A DNA stretch of 64,000 bases from Chromatiaceae bacterium (GCA_019356535.1 CP037918.1:2311001-2375000); one strand, 5' to 3'; positions 44,977 to 55,685 are shown, counted from the stretch's first letter. Numbers and translations are program-made. The notes: generated by a model not told the origin, from the sequence alone.

Positions 44977-45618
44977 TCAGAAGAGCTCAATATCACCCTG
45001 CACGGGTTGATGCGTGATCTGTTCGCGATAGGCCGTCTCACGCTGTATCACCGTGTCGTTGTGCAGATCACGCAGGCGCTTGACCAGGGCCTTGCCGGTG
45101 CGGGGAAAGTAGATGACCTTGCGCGGGTATATGGAGCCCACGTCTTCGGATAACAGGGCGATACGCTCAGTCTCCAGGTAATCGCGCACGAAGGCGATGT
45201 TGCGTTCCCCGACGTCACTTAGATTCTGCATGACCCGGCCGCCACCAAAGATCTTGGCTTCCAGGTTGCGACGCTGGCCTCCGTGCTTGAGGATCTCGTT
45301 GATCATGTGCTCCATTGCGTAGTTGCCGTAGCGTGTGGCGCTGCTCACCACCTCTTCACCGCCCCAGCTGCCGTCTTCCGACAACGGCAACATGAAGTGA
45401 TTCATCCCCCCCACTCCCAGGCGACGGTCGCGGATACAGGCCGACACGCACGACCCCAGCACTGTGGTGATGTACTCGTCGAGCACGGTGACGTAGTACT
45501 CGCCCGGGAGGATCTTGGCCGCAGGACACTGGCGTTGCGGGTCCCAGTAACGCTTGATATGGGAAAAGCCCGGCAAAGGGCTGCCCAGGTCTGGCCGAAC
45601 CCTGGCCTGCATACTCAT
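44977..45618 (-). CDS. cheD: chemoreceptor glutamine deamidase CheD with DIELF C-terminus
   Basis: A 213-residue CheD. The catalytic Cys is Cys57 (T-V-L-G-S-C-V) and His74 is in G-G-M-N-H-F-M-L-P. An extra N-terminal segment of about 35 residues precedes the core. The chain ends QGDIELF, shared with the CheZ-like protein and the small receptor of the operon. It overlaps cheR as ATGA, and GGAGGG precedes the ATG. It deamidates receptor Gln residues and may also bind a CheY-type regulator. Confidence 0.95.
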   Translation of the reverse strand: MSMQARVRPDLGSPLPGFSHIKRYWDPQRQCPAAKILPGEYYVTVLDEYITTVLGSCVSACIRDRRLGVGGMNHFMLPLSEDGSWGGEEVVSSATRYGNYAMEHMINEILKHGGQRRNLEAKIFGGGRVMQNLSDVGERNIAFVRDYLETERIALLSEDVGSIYPRKVIYFPRTGKALVKRLRDLHNDTVIQRETAYREQITHQPVQGDIELF

Positions 45619-46454
45619 TTCACCCTCCGGTAGATGGTCTTGCCGATCAGTTCGAAGCGGTCGGTGGCCTTGAACAGCGACTCCGAATGACCGATGAACA
45701 GAAAACCTCCTGGCTTGATGACGTCGGCGAAACGTTCGACCAGGCGGATCTTGGATTCCTTGTCGAAATAGATGATGACGTTGCGACAGAAGATGATGTC
45801 CATGGGGTCCTGCCGCCACGGTTGCATCAAGTTGAGCTGGCGGAAGGTGATACGTTGCCGCAACTCGGGCTTGACCCGCACCATCCCCTGGTAACGGCCC
45901 TTCCCCTTGAGAAACCAGCGCCTGAGCCGCTCCTTCGGCAACCCCTCGACCCGATCCATGCGATAGACGCCACGTGAGGCCTTGGCCAACACGTCAGAAT
46001 CGATATCCGTCGCAGTGATATCGACCTGCCAGCTCTTCAGGTCAGCCATCTCACCGACCACCATACCGATGGAATAGGGCTCCTCGCCGGTAGAGCACCC
46101 GGCCGACCAGATATTGATCCGCCGCTCACCATTGGCTCGCATGCGCTCCGGCAGGGCATGATCGCGCAGATACTCGAAATGGTGATTCTCTCGGAAAAAG
46201 GCCGTGAGGTTGGTGGTGATGGCGTTGATCAGCTCGGTCAGTTCAGCCTCGTCATCTCCACGCTTTAGATAATTGCAATAGGCTGCGAAGTCCGGCAGGC
46301 CCAAGGCCCGAACACGCCGCGACAGGCGCGAGTAGAACATGTCGAACTTGTCGTCGCTGACGACAATGCCAGTATGCCGGTTTGCCAGCCGGCGCAGGAA
46401 ATCAAAGTCCTGCTGGGTGAAACGAAATTCCCTTTGTAGAGCCGGCGCCGTCAC
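45615..46454 (-). CDS. cheR: chemotaxis protein methyltransferase CheR
   Basis: A 279-residue CheR: an N-terminal helical domain (F-D-F-L-R-R-L-A-N-R-H-T-G) and the SAM-binding motif W-S-A-G-C-S-T-G-E-E-P-Y-S at about 120-132, with I-I-F-C-R-N-V-I-I-Y-F following. It starts at GTG 46454 with GGAGG upstream. The pentapeptide EWEEF on the receptor at 52005 is a likely tether for it. Confidence 0.96.
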   Translation of the reverse strand: MTAPALQREFRFTQQDFDFLRRLANRHTGIVVSDDKFDMFYSRLSRRVRALGLPDFAAYCNYLKRGDDEAELTELINAITTNLTAFFRENHHFEYLRDHALPERMRANGERRINIWSAGCSTGEEPYSIGMVVGEMADLKSWQVDITATDIDSDVLAKASRGVYRMDRVEGLPKERLRRWFLKGKGRYQGMVRVKPELRQRITFRQLNLMQPWRQDPMDIIFCRNVIIYFDKESKIRLVERFADVIKPGGFLFIGHSESLFKATDRFELIGKTIYRRVK

Positions 46455-46466
46455 GTAACCCTCCGC

Positions 46467-47033
46467 TCAGAACAGCTCGATATCGTCGATGTCGCCCTCT
46501 TGGAGGCGAGCCCTGACACGCTCCAGCGCTTCCTCGACGCTGGCGCCAGCGACCAGGGCCTCGAACATCTCCTGCTCCTCGCGCATGGTGTAGCGCCCAC
46601 GGATGTGTTCCTGCAGGGCACGCCACTCGGCCGGGTTGTAGAGGCGCTGGGAATCGGCCACCAGGTCGCCCAGCTGCTCGAGCGCGTGTTTGACGTGATC
46701 CAGCCGCTGCGAGAGACGGTCGTAGAATTGGAAGGCCACGATACTCTGCTGTATCCCCCCCTGCACATCGGCGCAGTCCGCCGCGATAGCCTCGGCCACC
46801 TCGCGTTGCTCCGGGGGCAGGGCCTTGACGTGCTCGCTGATCGCCTGGATGCGCTCCACCATGTGGGTAAAGGAACGGGTCAGCGCATCGACCGAATCCT
46901 CGCCCTCGTGCATGGCCATGGCGATCTGCGCCACCGAAAGATTGAGCATGCGCACCGTTTCGGTGATCTGGCTCCAGTCCAGGTCTGGCGCCATGGCGGT
47001 TGAGGGGCCTGGCTGTCGCATGGTCTGACTCAT
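46467..47033 (-). CDS. CheZ-like phosphatase with DDIELF C-terminus
   Basis: A 188-residue, mostly helical protein. The central segment I-V-A-F-Q-F-Y-D-R-L-S-Q-R-L-D-H-V has the D-x-x-x-Q pair (Asp105, Gln109) of CheZ, which dephosphorylates CheY. The remaining sequence is divergent from E. coli CheZ. It ends GDIDDIELF, where classic CheZ ends in the CheY-binding L-G-F helix. A TTG six bases before the ATG is an alternative start, AAGGAG being at spacing 4 or 10. Confidence 0.78.
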   Translation of the reverse strand: MSQTMRQPGPSTAMAPDLDWSQITETVRMLNLSVAQIAMAMHEGEDSVDALTRSFTHMVERIQAISEHVKALPPEQREVAEAIAADCADVQGGIQQSIVAFQFYDRLSQRLDHVKHALEQLGDLVADSQRLYNPAEWRALQEHIRGRYTMREEQEMFEALVAGASVEEALERVRARLQEGDIDDIELF

Positions 47034-47050
47034 TCCCAAGTTTCTCCTTA

Positions 47051-47470
47051 TCAGTGCTTGTCTGCCAGTTGATCGAGCTGCATGGCCTTGCTCACCCCAA
47101 GCTGTCTGGCCGAGCCGAGCAAGCGAGGAGAAGCTCCGATCCAGTTCACGGCCATCGAGCGGGCCACTGCATCCTTGACGAAGGCCAGCAGCAACTGCAC
47201 ACCCGCACCATCGATGACCTGGAGCGCCTGCCCGTCGATACGTATCGCCGATTCGCGATCAAGATGGCGGAGCAGCACCTCGTGATAATCCCCCACCTCG
47301 CCGATGGTCAGGTTCTCGGGTAACACCAGCCGGTCGTTGGCGCCATCACCCGCCGCATCCGTAGATTTGACCTCGGCCACTTCCTCTGGGACTGCGGCGA
47401 CATCTCCCAGCATCTCGTCGGCAATATCGTCCAGGGGGTCATGCGACATCAAGGGTTTCTTGCTGCTCAT
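47051..47470 (-). CDS. STAS-domain protein lacking the phosphorylatable serine
   Basis: A 139-residue protein: a variable acidic N-terminus (1-45) and a STAS domain. The place of the conserved Ser reads Q-V-I-D-G-A-G-V-Q-L-L, with no Ser, so it is unlikely to be controlled by that phosphorylation. Its start overlaps the parA gene by 32 bases. The context between parA and the CheZ-like gene suggests a structural or localization role. Confidence 0.82.
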   Translation of the reverse strand: MSSKKPLMSHDPLDDIADEMLGDVAAVPEEVAEVKSTDAAGDGANDRLVLPENLTIGEVGDYHEVLLRHLDRESAIRIDGQALQVIDGAGVQLLLAFVKDAVARSMAVNWIGASPRLLGSARQLGVSKAMQLDQLADKH

Positions 47471-48224
47471 GGCAATTTACCTCTCTCTCCAGGAGTTCTT
47501 CGGCCAGCGCAGCAAATTCTGCCGCCGAGCGGCTGCGTGCCCGATACTCGAAAATGGTTCTGCCCGCACCGGCACATTCCGCCAGCACGGCCGCCTCACT
47601 GATCACGGATTGCAGCAACTGGTTGGGGAAGTGCTGGCGGATCTTGTCGGACACCTCGCGCGAGAGACGCCGTCGCGCCACGTAGCGGCTGAGAAAGATC
47701 TCGCGTTGCAAGGGACGGGCGCGAAGGGCCTCCACCTTGCCCAAGGTGCGCATCAGGCGCGCCAGGCCAGTCAACGACAGGAAATCACCCGCCACCGGGA
47801 CCAGCACACGGTCCACCGCCAGCAGGGCATTCATCACCAGCAGGCCGGCCGAAGGTGGACAATCAACCACCAGATAATCGACATCGGGACAGGCGCGTTG
47901 CAATGCCGCCTGCAACAGCCGGGCACGCTCGATACCACCTTGTAGTCGCTCGACCTCGCCCAGGCCTTTGCCAGCCGGCACCAGCTGCAACAGTTCGCGG
48001 GTAGCTACCGCCACCTCCTCCAGCGTCTCGCCGTGCAACAAGGCCCGGTCCACACCGCTCGCTGGCGCCCGGAACAGCCCCAGGCAGGGCGAAAGATGGC
48101 CCTGGGGATCGAGATCGACCAGCATCACTCGGTATCCACGTAACGCCAACGCGTGGCCGAGATTGACCGCCGTGGTGGTCTTGCCGACACCACCCTTCTG
48201 ATTGATGACCGCCAAGGAATACAT
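47439..48224 (-). CDS. ParA-type ATPase of the chemosensory cluster
   Basis: A 261-residue ParA/Soj ATPase with the deviant Walker A K-G-G-V-G-K-T-T at about 10-17, Walker A' D-L-D-P-Q-G-H and Walker B V-V-D-C-P-P. It lacks an N-terminal DNA-binding domain and no parB is adjacent. Chemotaxis-linked ParA proteins (PpfA, ParC) position receptor arrays, and the place between cheW and a STAS gene supports that. GGGAGG precedes the ATG at 48224. Confidence 0.9.
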   Translation of the reverse strand: MYSLAVINQKGGVGKTTTAVNLGHALALRGYRVMLVDLDPQGHLSPCLGLFRAPASGVDRALLHGETLEEVAVATRELLQLVPAGKGLGEVERLQGGIERARLLQAALQRACPDVDYLVVDCPPSAGLLVMNALLAVDRVLVPVAGDFLSLTGLARLMRTLGKVEALRARPLQREIFLSRYVARRRLSREVSDKIRQHFPNQLLQSVISEAAVLAECAGAGRTIFEYRARSRSAAEFAALAEELLEREVNCHEQQETLDVA

Positions 48225-48228
48225 GGTG

Positions 48229-48747
48229 TCAGCCTCCCGCCAGGCCGGTGACCCGAGCCCAATCTTCGCTCGAAAAGATTCGATCGACATCCATCAAGAC
48301 GATCATGTGCTCACCGTCGCTGACCATGCCGGTGAGATAGGGGGCCTGCGCACCGGCCACGGCGCGCGGCGGTGGTTTCACCTCGTGACTGGCCGTGTCG
48401 ATGACATCCGAGACGCCATCCACAACCATGCCGACCAGGTGACGCTCGCCCTCGGCGGAAGACAGGGAGACGATAATGACCACCTGTGTGGGACCGTAGG
48501 CCGGATCAGGGATACCGAAACGGATCCGCAGATCCACGACCGGCACGATGGTACCGCGCAGGTCCAGCACGCCTTTCACGTGCACTGGCATGTCTGGCAA
48601 GGCCCGAACCGGCTCCCAGCCGCGGATCTCCTGCACCCGCAGGATGTCGATTGCGTAGAGATCGCCGCCGAGACAGAAGCTCAGGTACTGTCCACCGACG
48701 GCATCAGCCACCACTTGCTGCATGCCCGCATCCTCTGCCGTGTTCAT
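48229..48747 (-). CDS. cheW: chemotaxis coupling protein CheW (first copy)
   Basis: A 172-residue CheW with the two-lobed SH3-like pattern: [23 protein letters not shown] at the start, [17 protein letters not shown] and the later V-D-G-V-S-D-V-I motif. It links receptors to CheA. The ATG overlaps the receptor stop (ATGA), so it is coupled to the Aer/heme-PAS receptor. Confidence 0.95.
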   Translation of the reverse strand: MNTAEDAGMQQVVADAVGGQYLSFCLGGDLYAIDILRVQEIRGWEPVRALPDMPVHVKGVLDLRGTIVPVVDLRIRFGIPDPAYGPTQVVIIVSLSSAEGERHLVGMVVDGVSDVIDTASHEVKPPPRAVAGAQAPYLTGMVSDGEHMIVLMDVDRIFSSEDWARVTGLAGG

Positions 48748-51700
48748 TGGGATACCCGGCCCTCGACAACCTGCAACAGGCCGACGATCTCACCGGAAAG
48801 CTGTTCGATCTCGCGGTAGCGCCGCTCGGCCTCTTCTTTGCGGCCGGCCTCCTTGAGGTCGATGATCTCGCGGATCACCGCATGCAGGCGCTCGTGTCGC
48901 TTCTCCATGGTCTGCATCTCGTCGATGTGCCCATACTGCGCCAGGCCCTGGCTGTACAGCCACTTACCCAAGGCGCAATCGCGGTGCGACACGGCCTCGG
49001 CATGGGTCAGCGCCTTGCGCCCGTCGAGGAAGTCCCGGATCTTCTGGCGCCAGGCCAGGTGCGCGGTGCGCGCGGCAAAGAAATCGAAGGTGGCGTCGTG
49101 ATCATGGGCATGCGTATGCCCGCTTTCCTGCGCTTGCTCCCGTTCACGAACCAGTGCTTCCGGATCCTGCGCCACGTCGAAGAAGGAGATACCACGCTCC
49201 ATCTCCTGCGCCTTTTCATACAACGAAGAGGAAGCTGCGGCGATTTGCTCGGCGAGCGCAGCATTCTGCTGTGTGACCTCGTCCATGGCGGTCACCGCGC
49301 GGTTCACCTGATCGATGCCGGCCGCCTGCTCGACACTGGCCGCAGCGATCTCGGCGACGATGTCGCCCACCTTCTTCACCCCCTGCACAATCTCGGACAG
49401 GGTCTCGCCCGACTCGCTCACCAGCTCGCTGCCCACCTCGACCTTGTCCACGCTGTCCTGGATGAGATCCTTGATCTCCTTGGCCGCTTCGGCGGAGCGC
49501 GAGGCCAGGTTCCGTACCTCGGTAGCCACCACGGCGAAACCACGTCCCTGTTCTCCGGCACGCGCGGCCTCGACCGAGGCGTTGAGCGCCAGCAGGTTGG
49601 TCTGGAAGGCGATCTCGTCGATCACGCCGATAATCTCGGCGATCTTGGCCGAAGCCTGGTTGATATCCTCCATGGCCTTGACCGCCCGGCTCACGACCTC
49701 GCCGCCCTTCTCCGCGAGTTGACGTGCACTGCCCGTAACCTGGTTGGCCTGCTGCGCATTGTCGGCGTTGTTGCGCACCGTGGAGGTAAGCTCCTCCATG
49801 CTCGATGCGGTCTCCTCGAGACTGGAAGCCTGCTGCTCGGTGCGCGCCGAAAGGTTGGTATTGCCGGCGGTGATCTCGTTGGAGGCCACGTTGATGGAAT
49901 CGGCGATCTGGCGAAGTTGCAACAGGGTATTCGACACCTGGATCAGGGTCTTGTTGACCGCCTCCTTGATGCGCCCGAAAGCTCCCTGATAGTTACCCGT
50001 CATGGGCCGCTTGAAGTCGCCAGAGGCCATGGCCTGCAGACTGCCTTCCACCTCATCGATCACCTGCTTGAGATCGTCGAGCAGGGCATTGATGCCGATC
50101 GCCAGATGCTTGAAGAAGCCCTCCTTGCCCTCCAGCACAACGCGCTGATCGAGATTGCCACTGCGTGCCGCCGCGACGATACCTTCCAGCTCCTGCTCGA
50201 CCGCCACCTCTCGGGTCCGGTCCATCCATTCCACCGCGGTACCGATGCGCTCGCCATCGGCCGAGACCACCGGGTTGGCGGTAAACCGGAACACCCGCCC
50301 GCCGATGCGGATCTCGGAATTCAAGCGCCGATCCAGCGCTTCGAGCATGCGTTGCTGGTGAGCAGGATTCTTGTGGAAATCATCGATGCTCGATCCCAGC
50401 AGGCGGTCGGCGTCGAAGCCGGGCAGATCCTTGCGGATGTCTGCCTCCGCCTCCTTGAACATGGCACGTACGGTTTCGTTCATGTAGATGATGCGGTTGT
50501 CATTGTCCGCCATCATCACGCAACTCGAGACATTGTCGAGCGCGGTGCGAATGCGCAGGTTCTCCATAGCCCGCTGTTCCGCCTCTTCTCGTGCACGGGC
50601 CTCGGCCTCCTCGGCAGCCCGGATCTCGGTGAGATCGCGCCATTCGATCACGGTACCCAGGCGCTCTCCGGCCTCGTTGATGACCGGATTCGCGATAATT
50701 TCGAAGATCCGGGAGCCGACATGGATCTCGGCGTGGTGGGGACCGTCCAGGGACTCCAGCACCGCGCGCTGATGCGCCGGGTTACGGTGGAAGATATCGA
50801 TGTTCTTGCCGAGGATGTCGCTGGCATCGAAATTCGGCAGCGCCTCGCGCAAATCTTCCTCTGCCTCCTCGAACATCTTTTGCACCGAGCGGTTCATGTA
50901 GATGATGTTGAACTCGGGGTCGGCCATCATCACATTGGTGCTCACGTTGTCCACCGCGGTACGGGTGACCAGGCCGATGTCGGCCAGGCGACGGTTGTCG
51001 AGCACTTCGAAGCCGATCTTGACCTGTGCCGAGCGGATCGCTTGCAGGATGCGCCCAACCGCGCCCTTGTGGCGCACGCTCATCCAGTCGAAATAATTGT
51101 CGCGCAGCAGCTCGTGCAGCTTGGCTCTACCCGCCTCCAGCGGTTCAACTACATGGCGCTTCAACAACCAGGCCGTGGCAAGGCCGAATGCCACCACCGC
51201 CGACAGACCTCCGTACAGCCAGGTGGCGGGCATGCCGTAAGCCACCATGGCGAACAGGGCCAGCACCGAGACGAGTATGCCGCCGCCTCCCAGCATGAGG
51301 ATGCGCTCCAGGGTCCAGAAGCTCATCTGGCTCTCGGTGGTCGGGAGCTTGGCGCGCCCTTCTCGCACGTCGGCATACAGGCGCTCGGCAGCGCGCTTTT
51401 CTTCCTCGGTAGGCTTGGTGCGTACCGACATGTATTCCACACGGCCGTCGGGCAGGTGGATGGGCGTGACGTTGGCCTTCACCCAGTAGTAGTCACCGTT
51501 CTTCGCCCGATTCTTCACCAGCCCGGTCCAGGTGTCACCCTGGCGCACCGTGTCCCATAGATCACGAAAAGCCTCGCGCGGCATATCGGGATGGCGCACG
51601 ATGTTGTGGCTGCTCCCGATCAGTTCAGCCTCAGAGAAGCCACTGATCTTGATGAAGGCCGGGTTGGCATAGGTAATGACACCTTTTGCGTCAGTCTTGC

Positions 51701-51764
51701 TGACGAGGATCTGGTCTTCCGGAAAGGGGATCTCCCTGTCGGTACAAGGCTCGTTGATTTTCAT
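48744..51764 (-). CDS. multi-PAS chemoreceptor: Aer-type PAS, two Aer2-type heme PAS, CZB
   Basis: A 1006-residue receptor. Residues about 15-125 form an Aer-like PAS (T-Y-A-N-P-A-F...[10 protein letters not shown]). A membrane hairpin follows (about 150-197), then two PAS domains of the Aer2 type. PAS2 has His326 in F-H-R-N-P-A-H-Q and Trp375 in I-E-W-R-D; PAS3 has His464 and Trp513. Then come HAMP-like repeats, a 36-heptad-type signalling domain, and a C-terminal CZB domain with C-x-L-G-x-W (CALGKW) and flanking His residues. It lacks a pentapeptide. Predicted to sense oxygen and redox or zinc state. First gene of the second cluster transcript. Confidence 0.9.
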   Translation of the reverse strand: MKINEPCTDREIPFPEDQILVSKTDAKGVITYANPAFIKISGFSEAELIGSSHNIVRHPDMPREAFRDLWDTVRQGDTWTGLVKNRAKNGDYYWVKANVTPIHLPDGRVEYMSVRTKPTEEEKRAAERLYADVREGRAKLPTTESQMSFWTLERILMLGGGGILVSVLALFAMVAYGMPATWLYGGLSAVVAFGLATAWLLKRHVVEPLEAGRAKLHELLRDNYFDWMSVRHKGAVGRILQAIRSAQVKIGFEVLDNRRLADIGLVTRTAVDNVSTNVMMADPEFNIIYMNRSVQKMFEEAEEDLREALPNFDASDILGKNIDIFHRNPAHQRAVLESLDGPHHAEIHVGSRIFEIIANPVINEAGERLGTVIEWRDLTEIRAAEEAEARAREEAEQRAMENLRIRTALDNVSSCVMMADNDNRIIYMNETVRAMFKEAEADIRKDLPGFDADRLLGSSIDDFHKNPAHQQRMLEALDRRLNSEIRIGGRVFRFTANPVVSADGERIGTAVEWMDRTREVAVEQELEGIVAAARSGNLDQRVVLEGKEGFFKHLAIGINALLDDLKQVIDEVEGSLQAMASGDFKRPMTGNYQGAFGRIKEAVNKTLIQVSNTLLQLRQIADSINVASNEITAGNTNLSARTEQQASSLEETASSMEELTSTVRNNADNAQQANQVTGSARQLAEKGGEVVSRAVKAMEDINQASAKIAEIIGVIDEIAFQTNLLALNASVEAARAGEQGRGFAVVATEVRNLASRSAEAAKEIKDLIQDSVDKVEVGSELVSESGETLSEIVQGVKKVGDIVAEIAAASVEQAAGIDQVNRAVTAMDEVTQQNAALAEQIAAASSSLYEKAQEMERGISFFDVAQDPEALVREREQAQESGHTHAHDHDATFDFFAARTAHLAWRQKIRDFLDGRKALTHAEAVSHRDCALGKWLYSQGLAQYGHIDEMQTMEKRHERLHAVIREIIDLKEAGRKEEAERRYREIEQLSGEIVGLLQVVEGRVSQ

Positions 51765-51822
51765 GCCTGCCTCTCGAAACTGTGTGAAGAAAGCCGTCAT
51801 CCCATGCGGCATCTGTGCCTCT

Positions 51823-51849
51823 GCATCGGCATGGCCACATGAAACTTGA
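51823..51849 (-). promoter_or_regulatory. sigma-28 (FliA)-like promoter of the second chemosensory transcript
   Basis: On the minus strand TCAAGTTT, 11 bases, GCCGATGC; 7 of 8 and 6 of 8 matches to TAAAGTTT-N11-GCCGATAA with exact spacing. It lies 58 bases before the receptor ATG at 51764 and just downstream of the terminator of the first transcript, so the cluster is split into two sigma-28 units. Confidence 0.72.
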
Positions 51850-51939
51850 GCAAACAAATCCAGGGAAAGACGGCCCATGGCAAACGACGCGAGATGGCGG
51901 CTCGGAACGCATGACATGCAACTTCCGTTAGCTGTGCAC

Positions 51940-51969
51940 AAAAAAAACCCGGTGGCGGCCGCCACCGGG
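51940..51969 (-). terminator. rho-independent terminator of the cheY-cheA-cheW-receptor transcript
   Basis: A perfect 22-bp palindrome (CCCGGTGGCGG/CCGCCACCGGG) followed on the minus strand by eight T. It lies 35 bases after the receptor stop at 52005. Confidence 0.93.
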
Positions 51970-52004
51970 ATTACGAGCTTGGATTAGTGGAAGAGCCCCT
52001 GGAC

Positions 52005-55000
52005 TCAGAATTCTTCCCACTCGTCCTCTTCTTCATCCACCGTGCTCACCTGCTGGCGCGATGGCACTTTGACCGGCCGTGATGGCGTCGATGGCGCGAC
52101 CGCTCGAGGAGCAGCGGGCTTGGCAGGCGCACTCGCCACGCTCACGCCCTTGAAGAAGGCCAAGACATTGCGCATCTCACGCGCGTTCTCGCTCATCGCC
52201 TGGGAGGCGGCAGCCGTCTGTTCAGCCAGTGCAGCATTCTGTTGTGTCACCTCGTCCATGGCTGTGACCGCGCGATTCACCTGATCGATACCCGCCGCCT
52301 GCTCGGCGCTGGCCGCGGAGATCTCGGCCACGATGTCCCCTACCTTCTTGACCGAATCCACAATCTCGCCCAGCGTCTCGCCGGAGGCATTCACCAACTC
52401 GGAGCCCACGCTCACCTTCTCCACACTGTCGCGAATCAGGTCCTTGATCTCCTTGGCGGCATCAGCCGAACGCGAGGCCAGGTTGCGCACTTCGGTGGCC
52501 ACCACGGCAAAGCCACGCCCTTGTTCGCCTGCACGCGCGGCCTCGACCGAGGCATTGAGCGCCAGCAGGTTGGTCTGGAAGGCAATTTCGTCGATCACAC
52601 CGATGATCTCGGCAATCTCGTTGGACGAGGCGTCGATCTGCTGCATGGCTTCGACCGCCTGGCGCACCACGTCGCCGCCACGCTCGGCCAACTGCCGTGC
52701 GTTGGCCGCCAGCAGGTCGGCCTGGCGCGCATTCTCGGCATTGTTGCGTACTGTGGAGGTCAGCTCCTCCATGCTCGAAGCGGTTTCTTCGAGGCTGGAT
52801 GCCTGCTGCTCGGTACGCGCCGACAGATTGGCGTTGCCCGCGGAGATTTCGCTGGCGGCGGTATCCACTTCGCTGCCAATCCGCGTCAGGCGTTCGATCA
52901 CGTCGGCCAGGCGTTCGAGTGTGGTGTTGATGTCGTCACGCACCCGCCCGAAGGCGCCCTGGTATTCCTTTTCGATGCGCACATCGAGCTGCCCCGAAGA
53001 CATACGACTCATGACGTCGCCGATGGTATCGAACACGTCCGAGAGTTCATCCAGCAAGGCATTGAAACCCTGCCCGAGCTGGCGGAAGAAGCCCTGCTTG
53101 CCTTCTAGCACGATGCGCAGCCCAAGGTCGCCACGGCGTGCGGCCTCGACCAGAGTATCGATCTCCCGCTCCACCGCCACCTCCTGGGTGCGATCGAGCC
53201 ATTCCACGGTAGTGCCTAGCCGGATACCGTCCTCGTCAATTACCGGGGTGGCAGTGATGCGCATGTGCCGTCCTGCCACCTCGATGTCTGCCACGTGAGT
53301 ATCCTTGAGAGTGGCGAGCAGCTGGCGCTGATGCGCCGGGTTCTTGTGGAACAGATCGATGCTGGCACCGACGAGATTCCTGGCATCGAACTGTGGCAGC
53401 TCGCGTCGCAGATCGTCTTCGATGCCTTCGAACAATGCTCGTGCATTGCGATTGAGATAGATGATGCGACCGTCATTGTCGGCCAGCATGACGTTGCTGC
53501 TCGCATTGTCCAGCGAAGTGCGGATACGCTGGTTCTCGGCCGCTATGCGCCGCTCCTGCTCCAGCCGACGCCGCTCTTCCTCGGCCTCGGCCAATTCGAC
53601 GGTTCGATCGTGCCACTGGGTGACACGTCCCTGATAATTGCCGTCCTCGTCGTACACTGGACTGGCCACCAGGCGCATCTGGCGCTCGGCGATCTCACCT
53701 TCGATCACCCGTTCATTTTCGAGCTTGGCCGTATAGGCCCGCTTGAACTCGCCCTGCTGGAAGTAGCGCGACAACGGCTGCCCAATCAGCTTGTCGACAT
53801 CGAAGTCCGGTGCCGTCTTGCGCCAGGCCGGCGCCATCTCGCGGAACAGGGCCTCGGCAGCCTTGTTGAAATAGATCAGGGCGTTCTCTTCGTTGGACAC
53901 AGTGACCGGCACAGAGACATTGTCCAACGCACGACGGATACGCAGGTTGGCTGCAGCACTCTCCGCCTCACGATCGATCCGCTTCTTGAGTTCGCTCTGC
54001 ATGCGCGACAGAGCACGCAACAGGTCGCCGATTTCATCGTCGGAATGTGCCTCAAGCCGCTGCTCCAGGTCGCCGTCGGCGATACGTAACGCAGATTCCA
54101 CCGCCTTCGATATTCCCGAGCGTACATTGCGCAACACCACGAATCCGATGAAACCCGTGCCCAGGGAGGCTGCCAGTAACAGGCCGACGGTCGACCACAA
54201 GGCACGGTCGGCCTCTACCAGCATCTGGTGTTCCATTTCGCGCGCCTGCTTCTCTACCCCCTTGGCTAGAGCATCGAGCGCATTCAGTACCCGCGTCGAG
54301 GCCGTGCTCCATTCCTCTGGCGAGATGGCGAAAGCACCGTAGTCGGAGGCCTCGAAGGCCTTTTGCCGCATTGCCTCCACGGCCTTGCCATCCGCGCCCT
54401 CCACTGCCGCCTGATAGGCCTCGATCACCTCGGGCTCTGCCATCTCGAGCAAGCGGGAGGACAGCTCCTTGCGCTGCCCCATGATGCGGCTGAAGGTGAC
54501 GAAATCACGCCCCATGAATTGATCGTTGGCGAAGGCGCGTTGCAACAGGGCCTGCTCACGACGGCCCAGCCACTTCAAGCGCTCGAGCAGGGAAAACACC
54601 TCGGACTGGACAGCTACCCCCTTGTCCGGGCTTTCCCAGGGAACGATGCCCAACAGATCGAGCAATGCACGCTCGGCCGGTTCGAACAGGTGCCGGACCT
54701 TGTAGGCCCGGGTCCTGGCCGCCATGACCCGGGGGCGAATGTCGAACGCCGCCGCCAGGCTCTCCTCGATGGCAGCAATACGCCGCTCCAGGCGGAGAGA
54801 GTCCGGGACGCCGAGGGCATCGAGCGCGGCCTGGTATTCGGCCAGCGCACGGTCCGTATCGGCCACCGCTTCGGTCAAGGCGCTCTTACCCTGTTTTCCA
54901 CGGCTATCGAGAAAGGCATTGCTCACCTGTTCCTCAGTCTGCAAGGCATTCAACAACCTGGCATCCGCCTCCGCCAGAACCAGTAACTTTTCCATGTACC

Positions 55001-55130
55001 CGGCACGTTGCGCCTCATCGATCGAGTCGAGCACCAGCTGTATGGCAACCAGGGTCATCACCAGCACCGGCAACCCCACCATCAGCAGCAATTTGCTTCC
55101 CAGTTTCATTTTCGACATCAGTCTTTTCAT
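52005..55130 (-). CDS. NIT/HAMP/PAS chemoreceptor with one Aer2-type heme PAS and CheR pentapeptide
   Basis: A 1041-residue receptor. TM1 ([19 protein letters not shown]) is followed by a periplasmic domain of about 260 residues whose start ([17 protein letters not shown]) resembles the NIT nitrate/nitrite-sensing domain. Then TM2 ([21 protein letters not shown]), HAMP and two PAS domains. PAS1 lacks the heme His; PAS2 has His595 and Trp644, 49 apart. A 36-heptad-type signalling domain follows and the chain ends in EWEEF, a CheR/CheB/CheD pentapeptide like Aer2's. The start ATG 55130 has AAGGA. Confidence 0.9.
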   Translation of the reverse strand: MKRLMSKMKLGSKLLLMVGLPVLVMTLVAIQLVLDSIDEAQRAGYMEKLLVLAEADARLLNALQTEEQVSNAFLDSRGKQGKSALTEAVADTDRALAEYQAALDALGVPDSLRLERRIAAIEESLAAAFDIRPRVMAARTRAYKVRHLFEPAERALLDLLGIVPWESPDKGVAVQSEVFSLLERLKWLGRREQALLQRAFANDQFMGRDFVTFSRIMGQRKELSSRLLEMAEPEVIEAYQAAVEGADGKAVEAMRQKAFEASDYGAFAISPEEWSTASTRVLNALDALAKGVEKQAREMEHQMLVEADRALWSTVGLLLAASLGTGFIGFVVLRNVRSGISKAVESALRIADGDLEQRLEAHSDDEIGDLLRALSRMQSELKKRIDREAESAAANLRIRRALDNVSVPVTVSNEENALIYFNKAAEALFREMAPAWRKTAPDFDVDKLIGQPLSRYFQQGEFKRAYTAKLENERVIEGEIAERQMRLVASPVYDEDGNYQGRVTQWHDRTVELAEAEEERRRLEQERRIAAENQRIRTSLDNASSNVMLADNDGRIIYLNRNARALFEGIEDDLRRELPQFDARNLVGASIDLFHKNPAHQRQLLATLKDTHVADIEVAGRHMRITATPVIDEDGIRLGTTVEWLDRTQEVAVEREIDTLVEAARRGDLGLRIVLEGKQGFFRQLGQGFNALLDELSDVFDTIGDVMSRMSSGQLDVRIEKEYQGAFGRVRDDINTTLERLADVIERLTRIGSEVDTAASEISAGNANLSARTEQQASSLEETASSMEELTSTVRNNAENARQADLLAANARQLAERGGDVVRQAVEAMQQIDASSNEIAEIIGVIDEIAFQTNLLALNASVEAARAGEQGRGFAVVATEVRNLASRSADAAKEIKDLIRDSVEKVSVGSELVNASGETLGEIVDSVKKVGDIVAEISAASAEQAAGIDQVNRAVTAMDEVTQQNAALAEQTAAASQAMSENAREMRNVLAFFKGVSVASAPAKPAAPRAVAPSTPSRPVKVPSRQQVSTVDEEEDEWEEF

Positions 55131-55172
55131 CTGCTGTCCTTGTTGTCGATTGATATTTATGCCCACTCGAAA

Positions 55173-55685
55173 TCAGGCAGCATTTTCCTCGCCGCCGGCC
55201 GTCCCTCCGGCAAGCGATTCAAGGTCCAGCAGCATTACCATGTCGTCGCCGGCACTGGCGAGGCCACAGATATGCTCGGTAGGCACTGCGGCGCCGAACT
55301 CGGGGGTCTGGCTGATCTGCTCGTCCTGCACCACCAGCACATCGGATACTGCATCGACCACCAGGCCCATCGAACGTTGTTCCTCACCTTCACCGACGCG
55401 TACTACGATCACCACCGTCTCCTTGGTGTATTCGCGCACCGGCATGCCGAAGCGCAAGCGCAGGTCATAGACCGGGACGATGTTGCCGCGCAGGTTGATA
55501 ACCCCCTTCAGGTACGCTGGGGTGTTGGGTACTCGGGTGGCCGGCTCCCAGCCGCGGATCTCCTGCACCCGAAGGATGCTCACCGCATATTGTTCGCCGG
55601 CCAGCATGAAGCTCAGATATTGGCTGCCCTGGGCATCATCTTCGTGGTCCTGCCCCAACAGGCTGAGATGGACTTCGTCACTCAT
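55173..55685 (-). CDS. cheW: chemotaxis coupling protein CheW (second copy)
   Basis: A 170-residue CheW closely similar to the one at 48229: [23 protein letters not shown] and K-G-V-I-N-L-R-G-N-I-V-P-V-Y-D-L-R. It lies between cheA and the NIT-type receptor with AGGAG before the ATG. The two CheW copies each precede or follow one large receptor, suggesting paired use. Confidence 0.95.
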   Translation of the reverse strand: MSDEVHLSLLGQDHEDDAQGSQYLSFMLAGEQYAVSILRVQEIRGWEPATRVPNTPAYLKGVINLRGNIVPVYDLRLRFGMPVREYTKETVVIVVRVGEGEEQRSMGLVVDAVSDVLVVQDEQISQTPEFGAAVPTEHICGLASAGDDMVMLLDLESLAGGTAGGEENAA

